Positions 1 through 6,134 are shown, numbered from the stretch's first letter. The stretch is DNA of 7,198 nt from Ectopseudomonas composti (GCA_946886245.1 CAMPIF010000215.1:1-7198); one strand, 5' to 3'. Notes: generated by a model not told the origin, from the sequence alone. Translations and numbers: made by a program.

Positions 1-2
1 GC

Positions 3-986
3 GTCAGTCAGCCCGAGAGCGAGCTGGAGTCGCTGCACGGCGCGGTGATCACCGCGCTCAACGAGGAGGCTGTGGTTTCCGCCTGTCTGGCCAATCAGGG
101 CGGCCTGAATCTGCTGGCCAGTTACGAGGCGTTTTGCGTGAAGATGCTCGGTGCCGTGCGCCAGAGTCTGATCTTCGCCCGCCAGCAGAAAGAGGCGGGA
201 CGTCCAGCCGGCTGGCTGGGCTGGCCGCTGGTGGCCACTTCGCATACCTGGGAGAACGGCAAGAACCAGCAATCGCACCAGGACACCACGTTCTGCGAGG
301 CGCTGCTGGGCGAGATGCACGATGTCGTGCGCGTGCTGTTGCCGGCCGATCACAACTCGCTGCTGGCCCTGCTGCCAGGCATCTACCAGGAGCGCGGCCG
401 GCTCGCGTGCCTGGTGGTGGCCAAGCGTGAACAACCCTGTAGCTTCACCGCCGAACAGGCGCAGCAACTGGCCCGTGAGGGGGCATTGCTGGTCGATGCC
501 GCGGGCGATGGCGAACCGGTGCTGCTGATTGCCAGCGGCAGCTATCAGTTGCACGAGATGCGCCGCGCCGCCGTTCGTCTGAGCGAGCAGGCTGTGGCCT
601 GGCGTCTGATTTACTTGCAGGAACCAGGGCGCTTTCGTATGCCGCGTGATGCCTGGGAGGCGTCGAGTGTGGCCAGCGCCGCTCAGCGTGAGGCGCTGTT
701 CCCGATTGCCTGTCGGCGGCGCGTGTTGCTTGGCCACATGCGCCCGGAAGTGGCCCTGGGGCATCTGTCGACGGTGCTGGGCGATGCCGCTACGTGTCGT
801 GCGCTTGGTTATCGCAACCGTGGCGGCACTTTCGACGAAGCCGGCATGCTGTTCGCCAATGGCTGTACCTGGGCGCATGTCCTGCAAAGCGTTGCCGAGG
901 TGCTCGGCGTATCGATCGATGCCTGGCTGACGCTCGAGGAACGTGCGGCTCTGGCAGGCAGGGGGAATCCTCGCTCCCTGCGTTGA
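3..986 (+). CDS. Phosphoketolase-family thiamine-diphosphate enzyme, C-terminal part (5' end outside window)
   Basis: The reading frame is open from the left edge to the TGA at 984-986, so the gene begins upstream and about 327 residues are visible. The GTG at 45 is probably an internal codon. Phosphoketolase/transketolase-type hallmarks are clear. An A-S-Y-E-A-F segment at about 114-131 carries the glutamate typical of the pyrimidine-binding domain. Next come T-S-H-T-W and S-H-Q-D (about 237-282), then D-V-V-R-V-L-L-P-A-D-N-S-L-L (about 321-365), which corresponds to the DVVRV-LPPD-N-LL stretch of phosphoketolases. The C-terminal domain (about 510-985) has R-N-R-G-G-T-x-D-x-A-G-M-L-F-A-N and C-T-W-A-H-V. 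Classical phosphoketolases split xylulose 5-phosphate or fructose 6-phosphate into acetyl phosphate and a smaller sugar phosphate. Some automated annotations call this divergent subgroup xylulose-5-phosphate 3-epimerase. Family membership is firm; the exact reaction is not. Family members are usually near 800 residues, so more than half the protein lies to the left. Confidence 0.85.
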   Translation, partial: VSQPESELESLHGAVITALNEEAVVSACLANQGGLNLLASYEAFCVKMLGAVRQSLIFARQQKEAGRPAGWLGWPLVATSHTWENGKNQQSHQDTTFCEALLGEMHDVVRVLLPADHNSLLALLPGIYQERGRLACLVVAKREQPCSFTAEQAQQLAREGALLVDAAGDGEPVLLIASGSYQLHEMRRAAVRLSEQAVAWRLIYLQEPGRFRMPRDAWEASSVASAAQREALFPIACRRRVLLGHMRPEVALGHLSTVLGDAATCRALGYRNRGGTFDEAGMLFANGCTWAHVLQSVAEVLGVSIDAWLTLEERAALAGRGNPRSLR

Positions 987-1023
987 GCCGGCTGACTGGG
1001 TCAATGGCAAGGGAGAGGCAGGT

Positions 1024-1218
1024 ATGCCCAAGTTGATTCTGGAGATCGAAGCGGACCTCTATCGCCTGCTGCAGCAGGCGGCGCGAACCAATCGACTGAG
1101 TCTGGAGGATGAATGTCGACGTCGCCTCGAGGGCGGTGTACGGCGTTCGCGCTATATGGAGGCCTTGCTCGCCGAGCTGCGCGCCGACGATGCGCAGCGC
1201 CGAGCGGAACGGGACTGA
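1024..1218 (+). CDS. Small ribbon-helix-helix (Arc/FitA-like) putative DNA-binding protein
   Basis: This encodes 64 residues. The ATG at 1024 has a purine-rich Shine-Dalgarno (GGGAG at 1011-1015, 8 nt spacing) and lies 37 bp after the phosphoketolase-family stop, so the two are probably co-transcribed. The predicted fold suits a ribbon-helix-helix: a short beta strand at residues 3-8 (KLILEIE), a helix at about 10-22 (LYRLLQQAART), then N-R-L-S-L-E-D-E-C-R-R-R-L-E at about 23-36, which resembles the turn and second helix of Arc-like proteins. A charged helical tail fills residues 40-64. Such proteins are often antitoxins or autorepressors. No PIN, RelE or other toxin gene follows: the next gene is on the opposite strand and encodes an exported protein. 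It could equally be a stand-alone regulator of the upstream gene. The gene is well supported; the function rests only on secondary-structure resemblance. Confidence 0.72.
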   Translation: MPKLILEIEADLYRLLQQAARTNRLSLEDECRRRLEGGVRRSRYMEALLAELRADDAQRRAERD

Positions 1219-1246
1219 CGGCGGCTCTGGATCAGAGGCCGCAGTC
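1213..1246. terminator. Imperfect hairpin between convergent genes, possible bidirectional terminator
   Basis: GCGGCTCTG (1221-1229) can pair with CAGAGGCCGC (1233-1242) around a 3-nt GAT loop with one bulged base. GACT (1213-1216) and AGTC (1243-1246) extend the stem across an internal loop. It covers both stop codons, TGA 1216-1218 on plus and 1232-1234 on minus, where only 13 bp separate the genes. No clear T-tract follows on either side, so it is a weak candidate for intrinsic termination. Confidence 0.35.
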
Positions 1247-1633
1247 GCTCTTGTCGAACACTTCGACGGTAACCGGGCGGTTGCTGCGGTATTCACTGAA
1301 CTGGTAGCGCAGCTGTGCGCCCTGGGCCAACAGGTTGCGATAGCCCGGATTGCGGCAGACGCTGGCGGCCAGCTGCGCGCGCACGGTGTCGGGGTTGCCG
1401 CGCATCTGCGCTGCATGCGCTTCGCGCACGCTGAGGTGGTTGATCAGCGTGTGGCCTTCCACGGTGTAGCCCTGATCGAGAATGTCTTCGTTGATCGCGC
1501 GCGGCGTGCCCTCGCTGCTTTGCCGGGCGACCTGCTCCAGGGTGCGAGTCAGTTCCATCTCCTTCAGCGAGGCTGCCTGGGCAGTGGCAAGCGTCAGGCT
1601 GAGCGCGAGAGCGGGGAGGATGTAACGCAGCAT
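1232..1633 (-). CDS. Exported QSregVF-family protein (PA3611-type putative quorum-sensing-regulated virulence factor)
   Basis: This encodes 133 residues from the ATG at 1633-1631. That start is chosen because AGGAG (minus strand, 1647-1643) lies 9 nt upstream and a clean signal peptide follows: M-L-R-Y, a hydrophobic core at residues 5-16, and an A-Q-A cleavage site after residue 20. An in-frame upstream start at 1705 would put 24 unrelated residues before the signal. The mature part is small and soluble-looking. It contains T-P-R-x-I-x-E-D near 43-50, D-Q-G-Y near 53-56, A-H-A-A-Q-M-R-G near 72-79, and S-V-C-R near 91-94. It matches my recollection of the family of P. aeruginosa PA3611, a secreted or periplasmic protein of unknown biochemical function. 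Cys93 and Cys131 are the only cysteines in the mature part and could form a disulfide. The role is inferred from family resemblance only. Confidence 0.85.
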   Translation of the reverse strand: MLRYILPALALSLTLATAQAASLKEMELTRTLEQVARQSSEGTPRAINEDILDQGYTVEGHTLINHLSVREAHAAQMRGNPDTVRAQLAASVCRNPGYRNLLAQGAQLRYQFSEYRSNRPVTVEVFDKSDCGL

Positions 1634-1922
1634 GTCATGTGACTCCTGAAAGCGTGGACGAGGGTTGGACAGGGCCTCGCCGCGAATGTTCGCGCCGCTG
1701 GCCATTTGCCCGCCTGAAACAAAGTGTTACTGATGGGGACATGCTGGCCTGTGGCCGCCGTCCGTCACCACGACCAAAGGCCGGGGATCATCGGCCAATC
1801 CTGCACGTCACAGGCATTGAGCCGCCGTCGCAGTCGGACGTCGCCAGTGCAGACCTGCCTGAAGTCTGTCGCTGGTGCAGGAAGGACTGCGCGGTGTTCA
1901 AGCAGCGTGCAGGAGAATAACA
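1634..1922. promoter_or_regulatory. Divergent intergenic region between QSregVF gene and fadL-like gene
   Basis: This 289-bp spacer must hold the promoters of both divergent genes. I see no convincing -35/-10 pair on either strand. Visible structure includes a 14-bp palindrome at 1681-1694, an imperfect inverted repeat at 1716-1730 (GAAAC, five bases, GTTAC), and a short GGCCG/CGGCC inverted repeat at 1779-1796. AGGAG at 1911-1915 is the ribosome-binding site of the fadL-like gene. I see no small gene here that I can support. Confidence 0.55.
1681..1694. promoter_or_regulatory. 14-bp palindrome, candidate operator
   Basis: CGCGAA and TTCGCG are perfect 6-bp arms around a 2-bp TG centre. It lies 47 bp upstream of the QSregVF start codon, where a repressor or activator of that gene could bind. 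No assigned regulator is suggested by the sequence, and a chance palindrome in GC-rich DNA is possible. Confidence 0.25.
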
Positions 1923-3611
1923 ATGACAATGCTCTCTCGGCGCTGGCCATCGCGGATGATGGTCGGCAGTTTACTGGTTTTGCCCGTTGCCCAGGTGCAG
2001 GCATCCGGTTATCACTTCGGTTCGCAATCCGTGGCGGCGCAGGGGTCGGCACATGCCAACGGTGCCGAGGCAGCCGATCCCTCGACCATTTTCTACAACC
2101 CTGCCGGCCTTGCCCGGCTCAAGGGCACCCAGGTGACCTCCGGCCTGAGCATCCTGCTGCCGGATGGCGATTACGAGGACAAGGGCAGTCGTGACGTGTT
2201 CGGCAATCCGGTATCGGGAGAGGCCGGCGAATTCCTGCCCGATGCCGCCGCTGCGCCCAACTTCTATTTTTCCCACGCGATCAGCGACCGGGTGACGGTC
2301 GGCCTGGGGATCTTCACCCCGTTCGGCGCCAAGCTCGACTACAAGGAGGACTGGGCCGGGCGCTACGGCATCCAGTCGGCCAGCCTGGAGACGGTGACCT
2401 TCAATCCGAGCATTGCCTTTCGCTTCAACGAGCACCACAGCGTCGGTTTCGGTGTGTCGGCGCAGTACATCAAGTCGGTGCAGCGCGGTGCGGCGGATGT
2501 CAAAGGCGCCTCGCGGCAGTTGGCTGGGCAGTTCGTCACCGCCAATCAGGAACTGACCGAGCTGGCGGCATCACCGCTTGGTCAGTTCGCCATTCCGTTG
2601 TTCTACGGCATCGATGTGCCCACTGAGATCAGCAGTTGCGACGGTCAGGCCGATGACGCTTTCGTCGACTGTGTGGCGAAGAACTTCGCCGACAACGTCC
2701 AGGGCGATGGCTACTTCCGGGTCAAGGGCGATGACTGGGGTTTTGGCTGGAATATCGGCTATATGTGGGAGCCGACCGAAGCGACGCGCTTTGGCGTGTC
2801 CTATCGCTCCAACATTCGCCACACCCTGGAAGGCGAGACCAAATGGAGCTTCGCCGGCGTGTCCGGCAGCGTGCCTTCACCCGATACCGATCTGAGCGGT
2901 GGCATCGATCTCGGCATCATCACCCTGCCGCCAGCCGATGCGCTGGGGCAGGTGCTGGACCCGGACAACTGGGTCAATCCCGGCGATTTCGCCGGCTCCA
3001 GGCTGCACCCCAACTCCAAGGCCAAGACCGCCATCGATACACCGGAGATGCTCTCCTTCAACGCCTTCCACCAGCTCAACGACAAGGTGGCGCTGATGGC
3101 GGATCTGACCTTCACCCGCCATTCGCGGCTCGACGAGGTGCGCATCGGTATCGATCAGGTGGCTGGCTACCCTTACTTCAATGGCGTTACCGAGGGCGAC
3201 CTGAGCGTCGAGCAGGACTGGAAGGACAGCTACAAGCTCTCCCTGGGCATGAACTACCAATACAGCGATGACCTGCTGCTGCGTACCGGCGTGGCCTACG
3301 ACCGCTCTCCGGTCAACTCGCCGCAGCTACGCCATCCGGCCTTTCCCGATGCGGATCGTTACTGGCTGTCGCTCGGCGCCAACTACAAGGTGATGCGCGA
3401 CACCTCGCTGGATTTCGCCTACAGCTACGTGCAGTTCTCCAGCGGCAAGATGGATTACCAGGACGGCTGCTCCCCGGCTGGCTGGGTGCCAGGTGCCGGC
3501 GGGCTGTATCAGGACAGTGGCGTGCGCTGCACCGGCAACGGCGGCAACTACACCGGTGAGTACAACACCCACATCCATTTCATCGGTCTGGCGTTGAACC
3601 ACAGCTTCTGA
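1923..3611 (+). CDS. FadL/OmpP1/TodX-family outer-membrane transport protein (long-chain fatty acid or hydrophobic-substrate channel)
   Basis: This encodes 562 residues. The ATG at 1923 is chosen because AGGAG (1911-1915) is 7 nt upstream and a signal peptide follows: R-R at 6-7, a hydrophobic core to about residue 23, and cleavage after V-Q-A at 27. The mature N-terminus S-G-Y-H-F and the Y-N-P-A-G-L segment at 58-63 are the FadL hatch with its N-P-A motif. Residues from about 110 onward are alternating aromatic/polar beta strands, including A-P-N-F-Y-F-S-H and G-I-F-T-P-F-G. The protein ends in Phe, as expected for BAM-assembled barrels. FadL-type channels pass long-chain fatty acids or other hydrophobic compounds across the outer membrane; the actual substrate cannot be read here. 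At 562 residues it is over 100 longer than E. coli FadL. The extra length includes loop-like stretches with cysteine pairs Cys239/Cys250 and Cys516/Cys536. It appears monocistronic, ending in a strong stem. Confidence 0.92.
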   Translation: MTMLSRRWPSRMMVGSLLVLPVAQVQASGYHFGSQSVAAQGSAHANGAEAADPSTIFYNPAGLARLKGTQVTSGLSILLPDGDYEDKGSRDVFGNPVSGEAGEFLPDAAAAPNFYFSHAISDRVTVGLGIFTPFGAKLDYKEDWAGRYGIQSASLETVTFNPSIAFRFNEHHSVGFGVSAQYIKSVQRGAADVKGASRQLAGQFVTANQELTELAASPLGQFAIPLFYGIDVPTEISSCDGQADDAFVDCVAKNFADNVQGDGYFRVKGDDWGFGWNIGYMWEPTEATRFGVSYRSNIRHTLEGETKWSFAGVSGSVPSPDTDLSGGIDLGIITLPPADALGQVLDPDNWVNPGDFAGSRLHPNSKAKTAIDTPEMLSFNAFHQLNDKVALMADLTFTRHSRLDEVRIGIDQVAGYPYFNGVTEGDLSVEQDWKDSYKLSLGMNYQYSDDLLLRTGVAYDRSPVNSPQLRHPAFPDADRYWLSLGANYKVMRDTSLDFAYSYVQFSSGKMDYQDGCSPAGWVPGAGGLYQDSGVRCTGNGGNYTGEYNTHIHFIGLALNHSF

Positions 3612-3621
3612 GCCGTCCGAG

Positions 3622-3660
3622 TGGCGAACGGGGGTGCTAGAATCGCTCCCCCGTTCGCTG
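3622..3660 (+). terminator. Strong perfect stem-loop after the fadL-like gene (terminator-like, no T-tract)
   Basis: Eleven consecutive Watson-Crick pairs join 3624-3634 (GCGAACGGGGG) to 3648-3658, with two G-T wobbles extending the base and a 13-nt loop at 3635-3647. It begins 10 bp after the fadL-like stop, the right place for a terminator. However, the bases after it (TGTCACGCCC) contain no T-run, so intrinsic termination would be inefficient. It may instead stabilise the 3' end of the mRNA. The loop holds a probable promoter -10 element for the next gene. Confidence 0.5.
3635..3643 (+). promoter_or_regulatory. Extended -10 promoter element for the DTW-domain gene
   Basis: TG-C-TAGAAT matches an extended -10 box (TGn plus a hexamer differing from TATAAT at one base). 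The -35 position 17 bp upstream (3615-3620, GTCCGA) is poor, which is usual for extended -10 promoters. Transcription would start near 3650, giving a leader of roughly 20 nt before the ATG at 3672. This supports that ATG over the in-frame GTG at 3621, which would lie upstream of the transcription start. Confidence 0.55.
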
Positions 3661-3671
3661 TCACGCCCGCC

Positions 3672-4394
3672 ATGACCCACTCAGCCCCACATGCCGTCGC
3701 CCGCCTGCGCACAGAGCGCCTGGCGCGCAGCCTCAAACCCTTCGTCGCCCGTGGCTCGCGTGCCGAGCGCTGCCCGCACTGCCGGGTGCAGCCGACCCAT
3801 TGCCTGTGCGCCTGGCGCCCGCGGGTCGAGGCCAATGCCGCCATGTGTCTGGTGATGCATGACATCGAGGCGCTGAAACCGAGCAATACCGGTTGGCTGA
3901 TCGCCGACGTGGTGCCTGAAACTCACGCCTTCGGCTGGACGCGCACCGCTGTCGCCCCGGCGCTGCTGGAACTGTTGGCCGATCCGCAGTGGCAGCCTTA
4001 TCTGGTCTTTCCCGGCGAGTACGTGGCGCCGCAACGCGTGGTGGAGGAGGTGACGCTGGCGCCCGGCAAGCGGCCGCTGTTCGTGCTGCTCGATGCCACC
4101 TGGACGGAGGCGCGCAAGATGTTTCGCAAGAGCCCCTATCTGGACGCACTGCCGGTGCTGAGCCTGACGCCAGCGCAGTTATCGCGCTATCGACTGCGCC
4201 GCTCTACCCGCGGCGAGCACCTGTGCACCGCCGAGGTGGCTGCCATGTGCCTGGAGCTGGCTGGCGACCTGCGCGCCGGCGAGGCGCTGGACGATTATCT
4301 CGACGTTTTCAGCCAGCATTATCTGGCGGCCAAACGGCGCCTGCCGCTGGATCTCAGCGATCCTTTGCATCAGCGTTTGCAGGCGTACCGCTGA
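3672..4394 (+). CDS. DTW-domain tRNA-uridine aminocarboxypropyltransferase (TapT/YfiP type)
   Basis: This encodes 240 residues. DTW-domain proteins such as E. coli TapT (YfiP) transfer the 3-amino-3-carboxypropyl group of S-adenosylmethionine to uridine in tRNA, making acp3U (position 47 in E. coli). Cys34, Cys37, Cys44 and Cys46 (C-x2-C-x6-C-x-C) form a probable zinc knuckle. It is followed by H63 and K-P-S-N-T-G at 69-74, then F-P-G-E at 113-116. The signature D-A-T-W at 141-144 in L-L-D-A-T-W-T-E-A-R-K-M gives the family its name, and S-T-R-G-E at 178-182 with T-A-E at 186-188 completes the domain. The start at 3672 is preferred because the likely promoter lies at 3635-3643, although no strong Shine-Dalgarno precedes it. 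Its last 41 bp overlap the 3' end of the convergent EamA gene. It appears intact, with all key motifs present. Confidence 0.92.
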   Translation: MTHSAPHAVARLRTERLARSLKPFVARGSRAERCPHCRVQPTHCLCAWRPRVEANAAMCLVMHDIEALKPSNTGWLIADVVPETHAFGWTRTAVAPALLELLADPQWQPYLVFPGEYVAPQRVVEEVTLAPGKRPLFVLLDATWTEARKMFRKSPYLDALPVLSLTPAQLSRYRLRRSTRGEHLCTAEVAAMCLELAGDLRAGEALDDYLDVFSQHYLAAKRRLPLDLSDPLHQRLQAYR

Positions 4395-5280
4395 GTTCGA
4401 GCGGCAGAGGTTTCGGCCATAGCTGGGCCAGCAGCATGCCGGCGAACATCAGCGCGCAGCCGAGATAGCCGCGCAGTTGCAACATTTCACCGAGCAGCAG
4501 GGCACCGGCGACAGCGGCGAATACGGCCTCCAGCGAGAGAATGATCGCCGCATGCGAGGCGATGGCGTGCTGCTGGGCGATGACCTGCAAGGTAAAGCCG
4601 ATCGCCACGCCGAAAATGCCGCCATAGAGGATGGCCGGGCCTGCTTTGAGTATGCCCTCCAGCGTTGCCGTCTCGAACACCAGGGCCAGTGTCAGGCTGA
4701 TCACTGCGCAGGTGGCGAACTGGATCAGTGCCAGACGCAGCGGGTCGTGGCGGCTGGCGAAAAAGCCCACCAACAGCACGTGGATACCCCAGACGAAGGC
4801 GCCAGCCAGCTGCAACCAGTCGCCGGATGCCACGCTGAAGCCTTCGCCGACGCTGAGCAGGAACATGCCGACTACCGCCAGGCTGGCGCCTAGCCAGATG
4901 CCCAGGCTGCTTTTCTGGCCGATGAACAAACCGAGCAGCGGTACCACGATCACATACAGGCCGGTGATGAAGCCGGAGTTGGTCACGGTGGTGAACATCA
5001 GGCCAACTTGCTGCAGGTTGATACCGATCGCCAGAGCCAGGCCCATGATCACGCCACCCAGCAGCAGCCCGCGATTCGGCGCAGGCCGGGGTTGCTGGCT
5101 GCGTCGCTGTATCAGGATGATCACCGGAATCAGCACCAGGCTGGCGAGGACGAAGCGCAGGCCGGAATAAAGGAAGGGGCCGATGTTTTCCATGCCCAAC
5201 TGCTGGGCGACGAACACGCTGCCCCAGATCATCGCGGTAATCAGCATCAACAGGTCGGCGCGCAGGGCTTGGCTTCGCAT
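4354..5280 (-). CDS. EamA/DMT-superfamily inner-membrane transporter
   Basis: This encodes 308 residues from the ATG at 5280-5278, the length expected for a ten-helix drug/metabolite transporter. An in-frame start at 5355 would add 25 residues that do not look membrane-like (M-P-S-C-D-G...), so it is not used; the Shine-Dalgarno at 5280 is nevertheless weak. Two tandem EamA repeats are visible. The first, about residues 8-140, opens with A-M-I-W-G-S-V-F-V. The second, about 150-290, opens with A-G-A-F-V-W-G-I-H and contains the typical S-L-E-A-V-F-A and L-L-L-G-E of the last helices. Such proteins export amino acids, purines, drugs or other metabolites; the substrate here is unknown. The gene is divergent from erdR, and its tail overlaps the DTW gene by 41 bp on the opposite strand. 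Confidence 0.9.
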   Translation of the reverse strand: MRSQALRADLLMLITAMIWGSVFVAQQLGMENIGPFLYSGLRFVLASLVLIPVIILIQRRSQQPRPAPNRGLLLGGVIMGLALAIGINLQQVGLMFTTVTNSGFITGLYVIVVPLLGLFIGQKSSLGIWLGASLAVVGMFLLSVGEGFSVASGDWLQLAGAFVWGIHVLLVGFFASRHDPLRLALIQFATCAVISLTLALVFETATLEGILKAGPAILYGGIFGVAIGFTLQVIAQQHAIASHAAIILSLEAVFAAVAGALLLGEMLQLRGYLGCALMFAGMLLAQLWPKPLPLELSGTPANADAKDR

Positions 5281-5483
5281 TGGAGCGTCTCGGCGGTAAA
5301 GCTGGGCATCGTGCCGCAAAGCATTGAGCTTGACCACCCCGTCACAGCTCGGCATGCTGGGCGCCGCCGTCGGTCCGAGTGGGGAGTCTGTGATGCTGGA
5401 TGTGCAGTCTTGAACGGATCTTCAGGCGAAAAGCACTGCCATACTCAGCTCAGTGCCACTCATAACAAGAACAGGATCTGCCA
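5281..5483. promoter_or_regulatory. Divergent intergenic region between the EamA transporter gene and erdR
   Basis: This 203-bp spacer should contain both promoters. For erdR, TGCCATACT at 5437-5445 resembles an extended -10, and the Shine-Dalgarno AGGA (5473-5476) sits 7 nt before the ATG. A TTGAAC at 5410-5415 is 24 bp from that -10, too far for a standard -35. I found no confident promoter for the transporter and no supported small gene. Confidence 0.5.
5433..5456. promoter_or_regulatory. Inverted repeat flanking the putative erdR -10 element, candidate operator
   Basis: GCACTG (5433-5438) and CAGTGC (5451-5456) are perfect 6-bp arms separated by 12 bp. The 12-bp spacer carries most of the putative -10 hexamer (CATACT, 5440-5445). 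An arm-to-arm spacing of about 18 bp places both half-sites on nearly the same helical face, as expected for a dimeric regulator. The binding protein is unknown; autoregulation by ErdR is only a guess. Confidence 0.3.
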
Positions 5484-6134
5484 ATGGCCGCTTACGAAAT
5501 CCTGATTGCCGACGACCATCCGCTGTTTCGCAGCGCGCTGCAACAAGCACTGACCCTGGGGCTGGGGCCTGAAGTTCGCTTGGTAGAAGCCGCCAGCATC
5601 GCCGAGCTCGAAGCCCACCTGGCCGCCAAGAGCGACTGGGACCTGGTCCTGCTCGATCTCAATATGCCTGGTGCCTACGGCTTTTCCGGCCTGGTGCTGC
5701 TACGCGGTCAGTATCCGCAGATTCCTGTGGTGATGATCTCCGCCCAGGAAGAGGCTTCGGTGGTCAACCGCTCTCGCGAGTTCGGGGCCAGCGGCTTCAT
5801 CCCCAAATCCAGCCCGCTGGAGACCCTGCAGCAAGCCGTGCGCGAGGTGCTCGATGGCGATACCTGGTGGCCGCCGCTGGCCGAGGAAGGCGCGCCGGTT
5901 TCCGCTGAGGCCAAGGCCGCCAGTGCCGGTCTCGCCAGCCTCACGCCGCAGCAGTTTCGCGTGCTGACCATGGTCTGCGAGGGCCTGCTGAACAAGCAGA
6001 TCGCCTACGAGCTGAGCGTCTCCGAGGCGACGGTCAAGGCGCATGTGACGGCGATTTTCCGCAAGCTGGGCGTGCGCACCCGTACTCAGGCGGCGTTGCT
6101 GTTGCAGCAGATGGAGTCGATCCCCACGCAGTGA
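5484..6134 (+). CDS. erdR: ErdR/CrbR-type NarL/FixJ-family response regulator
   Basis: This encodes 216 residues. The ATG at 5484 is preceded by AGGA at 5473-5476. The receiver domain (about 1-120) has the acidic pair Asp10-Asp11, the phospho-acceptor Asp58 in L-L-D-L-N-M-P, Ser86 in place of the usual Thr/Ser switch, and Lys108 in P-K-S. The LuxR-type helix-turn-helix (about 150-212) has L-T-P-Q-Q-F-R-V-L, N-K-Q-I-A-Y-E-L and the recognition segment S-E-A-T-V-K-A-H-V. It closely matches my recollection of P. aeruginosa PA3604 (ErdR), also called CrbR. In Pseudomonas this regulator works with the sodium-symporter-like kinase CrbS/MxtR to control acetyl-CoA synthetase and ethanol/acetate use. 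The kinase is not in this window, as is usual for this pair. All phosphorelay residues are present and the gene looks fully functional. Confidence 0.93.
   Translation: MAAYEILIADDHPLFRSALQQALTLGLGPEVRLVEAASIAELEAHLAAKSDWDLVLLDLNMPGAYGFSGLVLLRGQYPQIPVVMISAQEEASVVNRSREFGASGFIPKSSPLETLQQAVREVLDGDTWWPPLAEEGAPVSAEAKAASAGLASLTPQQFRVLTMVCEGLLNKQIAYELSVSEATVKAHVTAIFRKLGVRTRTQAALLLQQMESIPTQ

Noticed and set aside
790..1416. Minus-strand open frame spanning the end of the phosphoketolase-family gene and the RHH-like gene
   Set aside because: It crosses three better-supported genes, its product is compositionally biased (Arg/Ala/Ser/Cys), and it has no ribosome-binding site that I can see.
1024..1633. 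Toxin-antitoxin module (RHH-like antitoxin plus neighbouring small gene)
   Set aside because: The neighbouring gene is convergent and encodes a signal-peptide-bearing QSregVF-family protein, not a PIN, RelE or other toxin.
3621..3671. Upstream GTG start at 3621 for the DTW-domain gene
   Set aside because: It lies upstream of the likely transcription start near 3650, and the 17 added residues encode the hairpin rather than conserved domain sequence.
5281..5355. Upstream ATG at 5355 for the EamA transporter
   Set aside because: The extra 25 residues are polar and unlike the family N-terminus; the ATG at 5280 gives the usual length.
5389..5420. Possible sigma-54 (-24/-12) promoter before erdR
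   Set aside because: No GG-N10-GC pair with the right flanking bases could be placed; the match was only superficial.
4477..5505. Long plus-strand open frames (4477-4893, 4631-5170, 5008-5505) opposite the EamA gene
   Set aside because: They are antisense to a clear ten-helix transporter, are rich in Gln/His/Arg typical of reverse-frame reading of GC-rich genes, and contain no recognisable domain.
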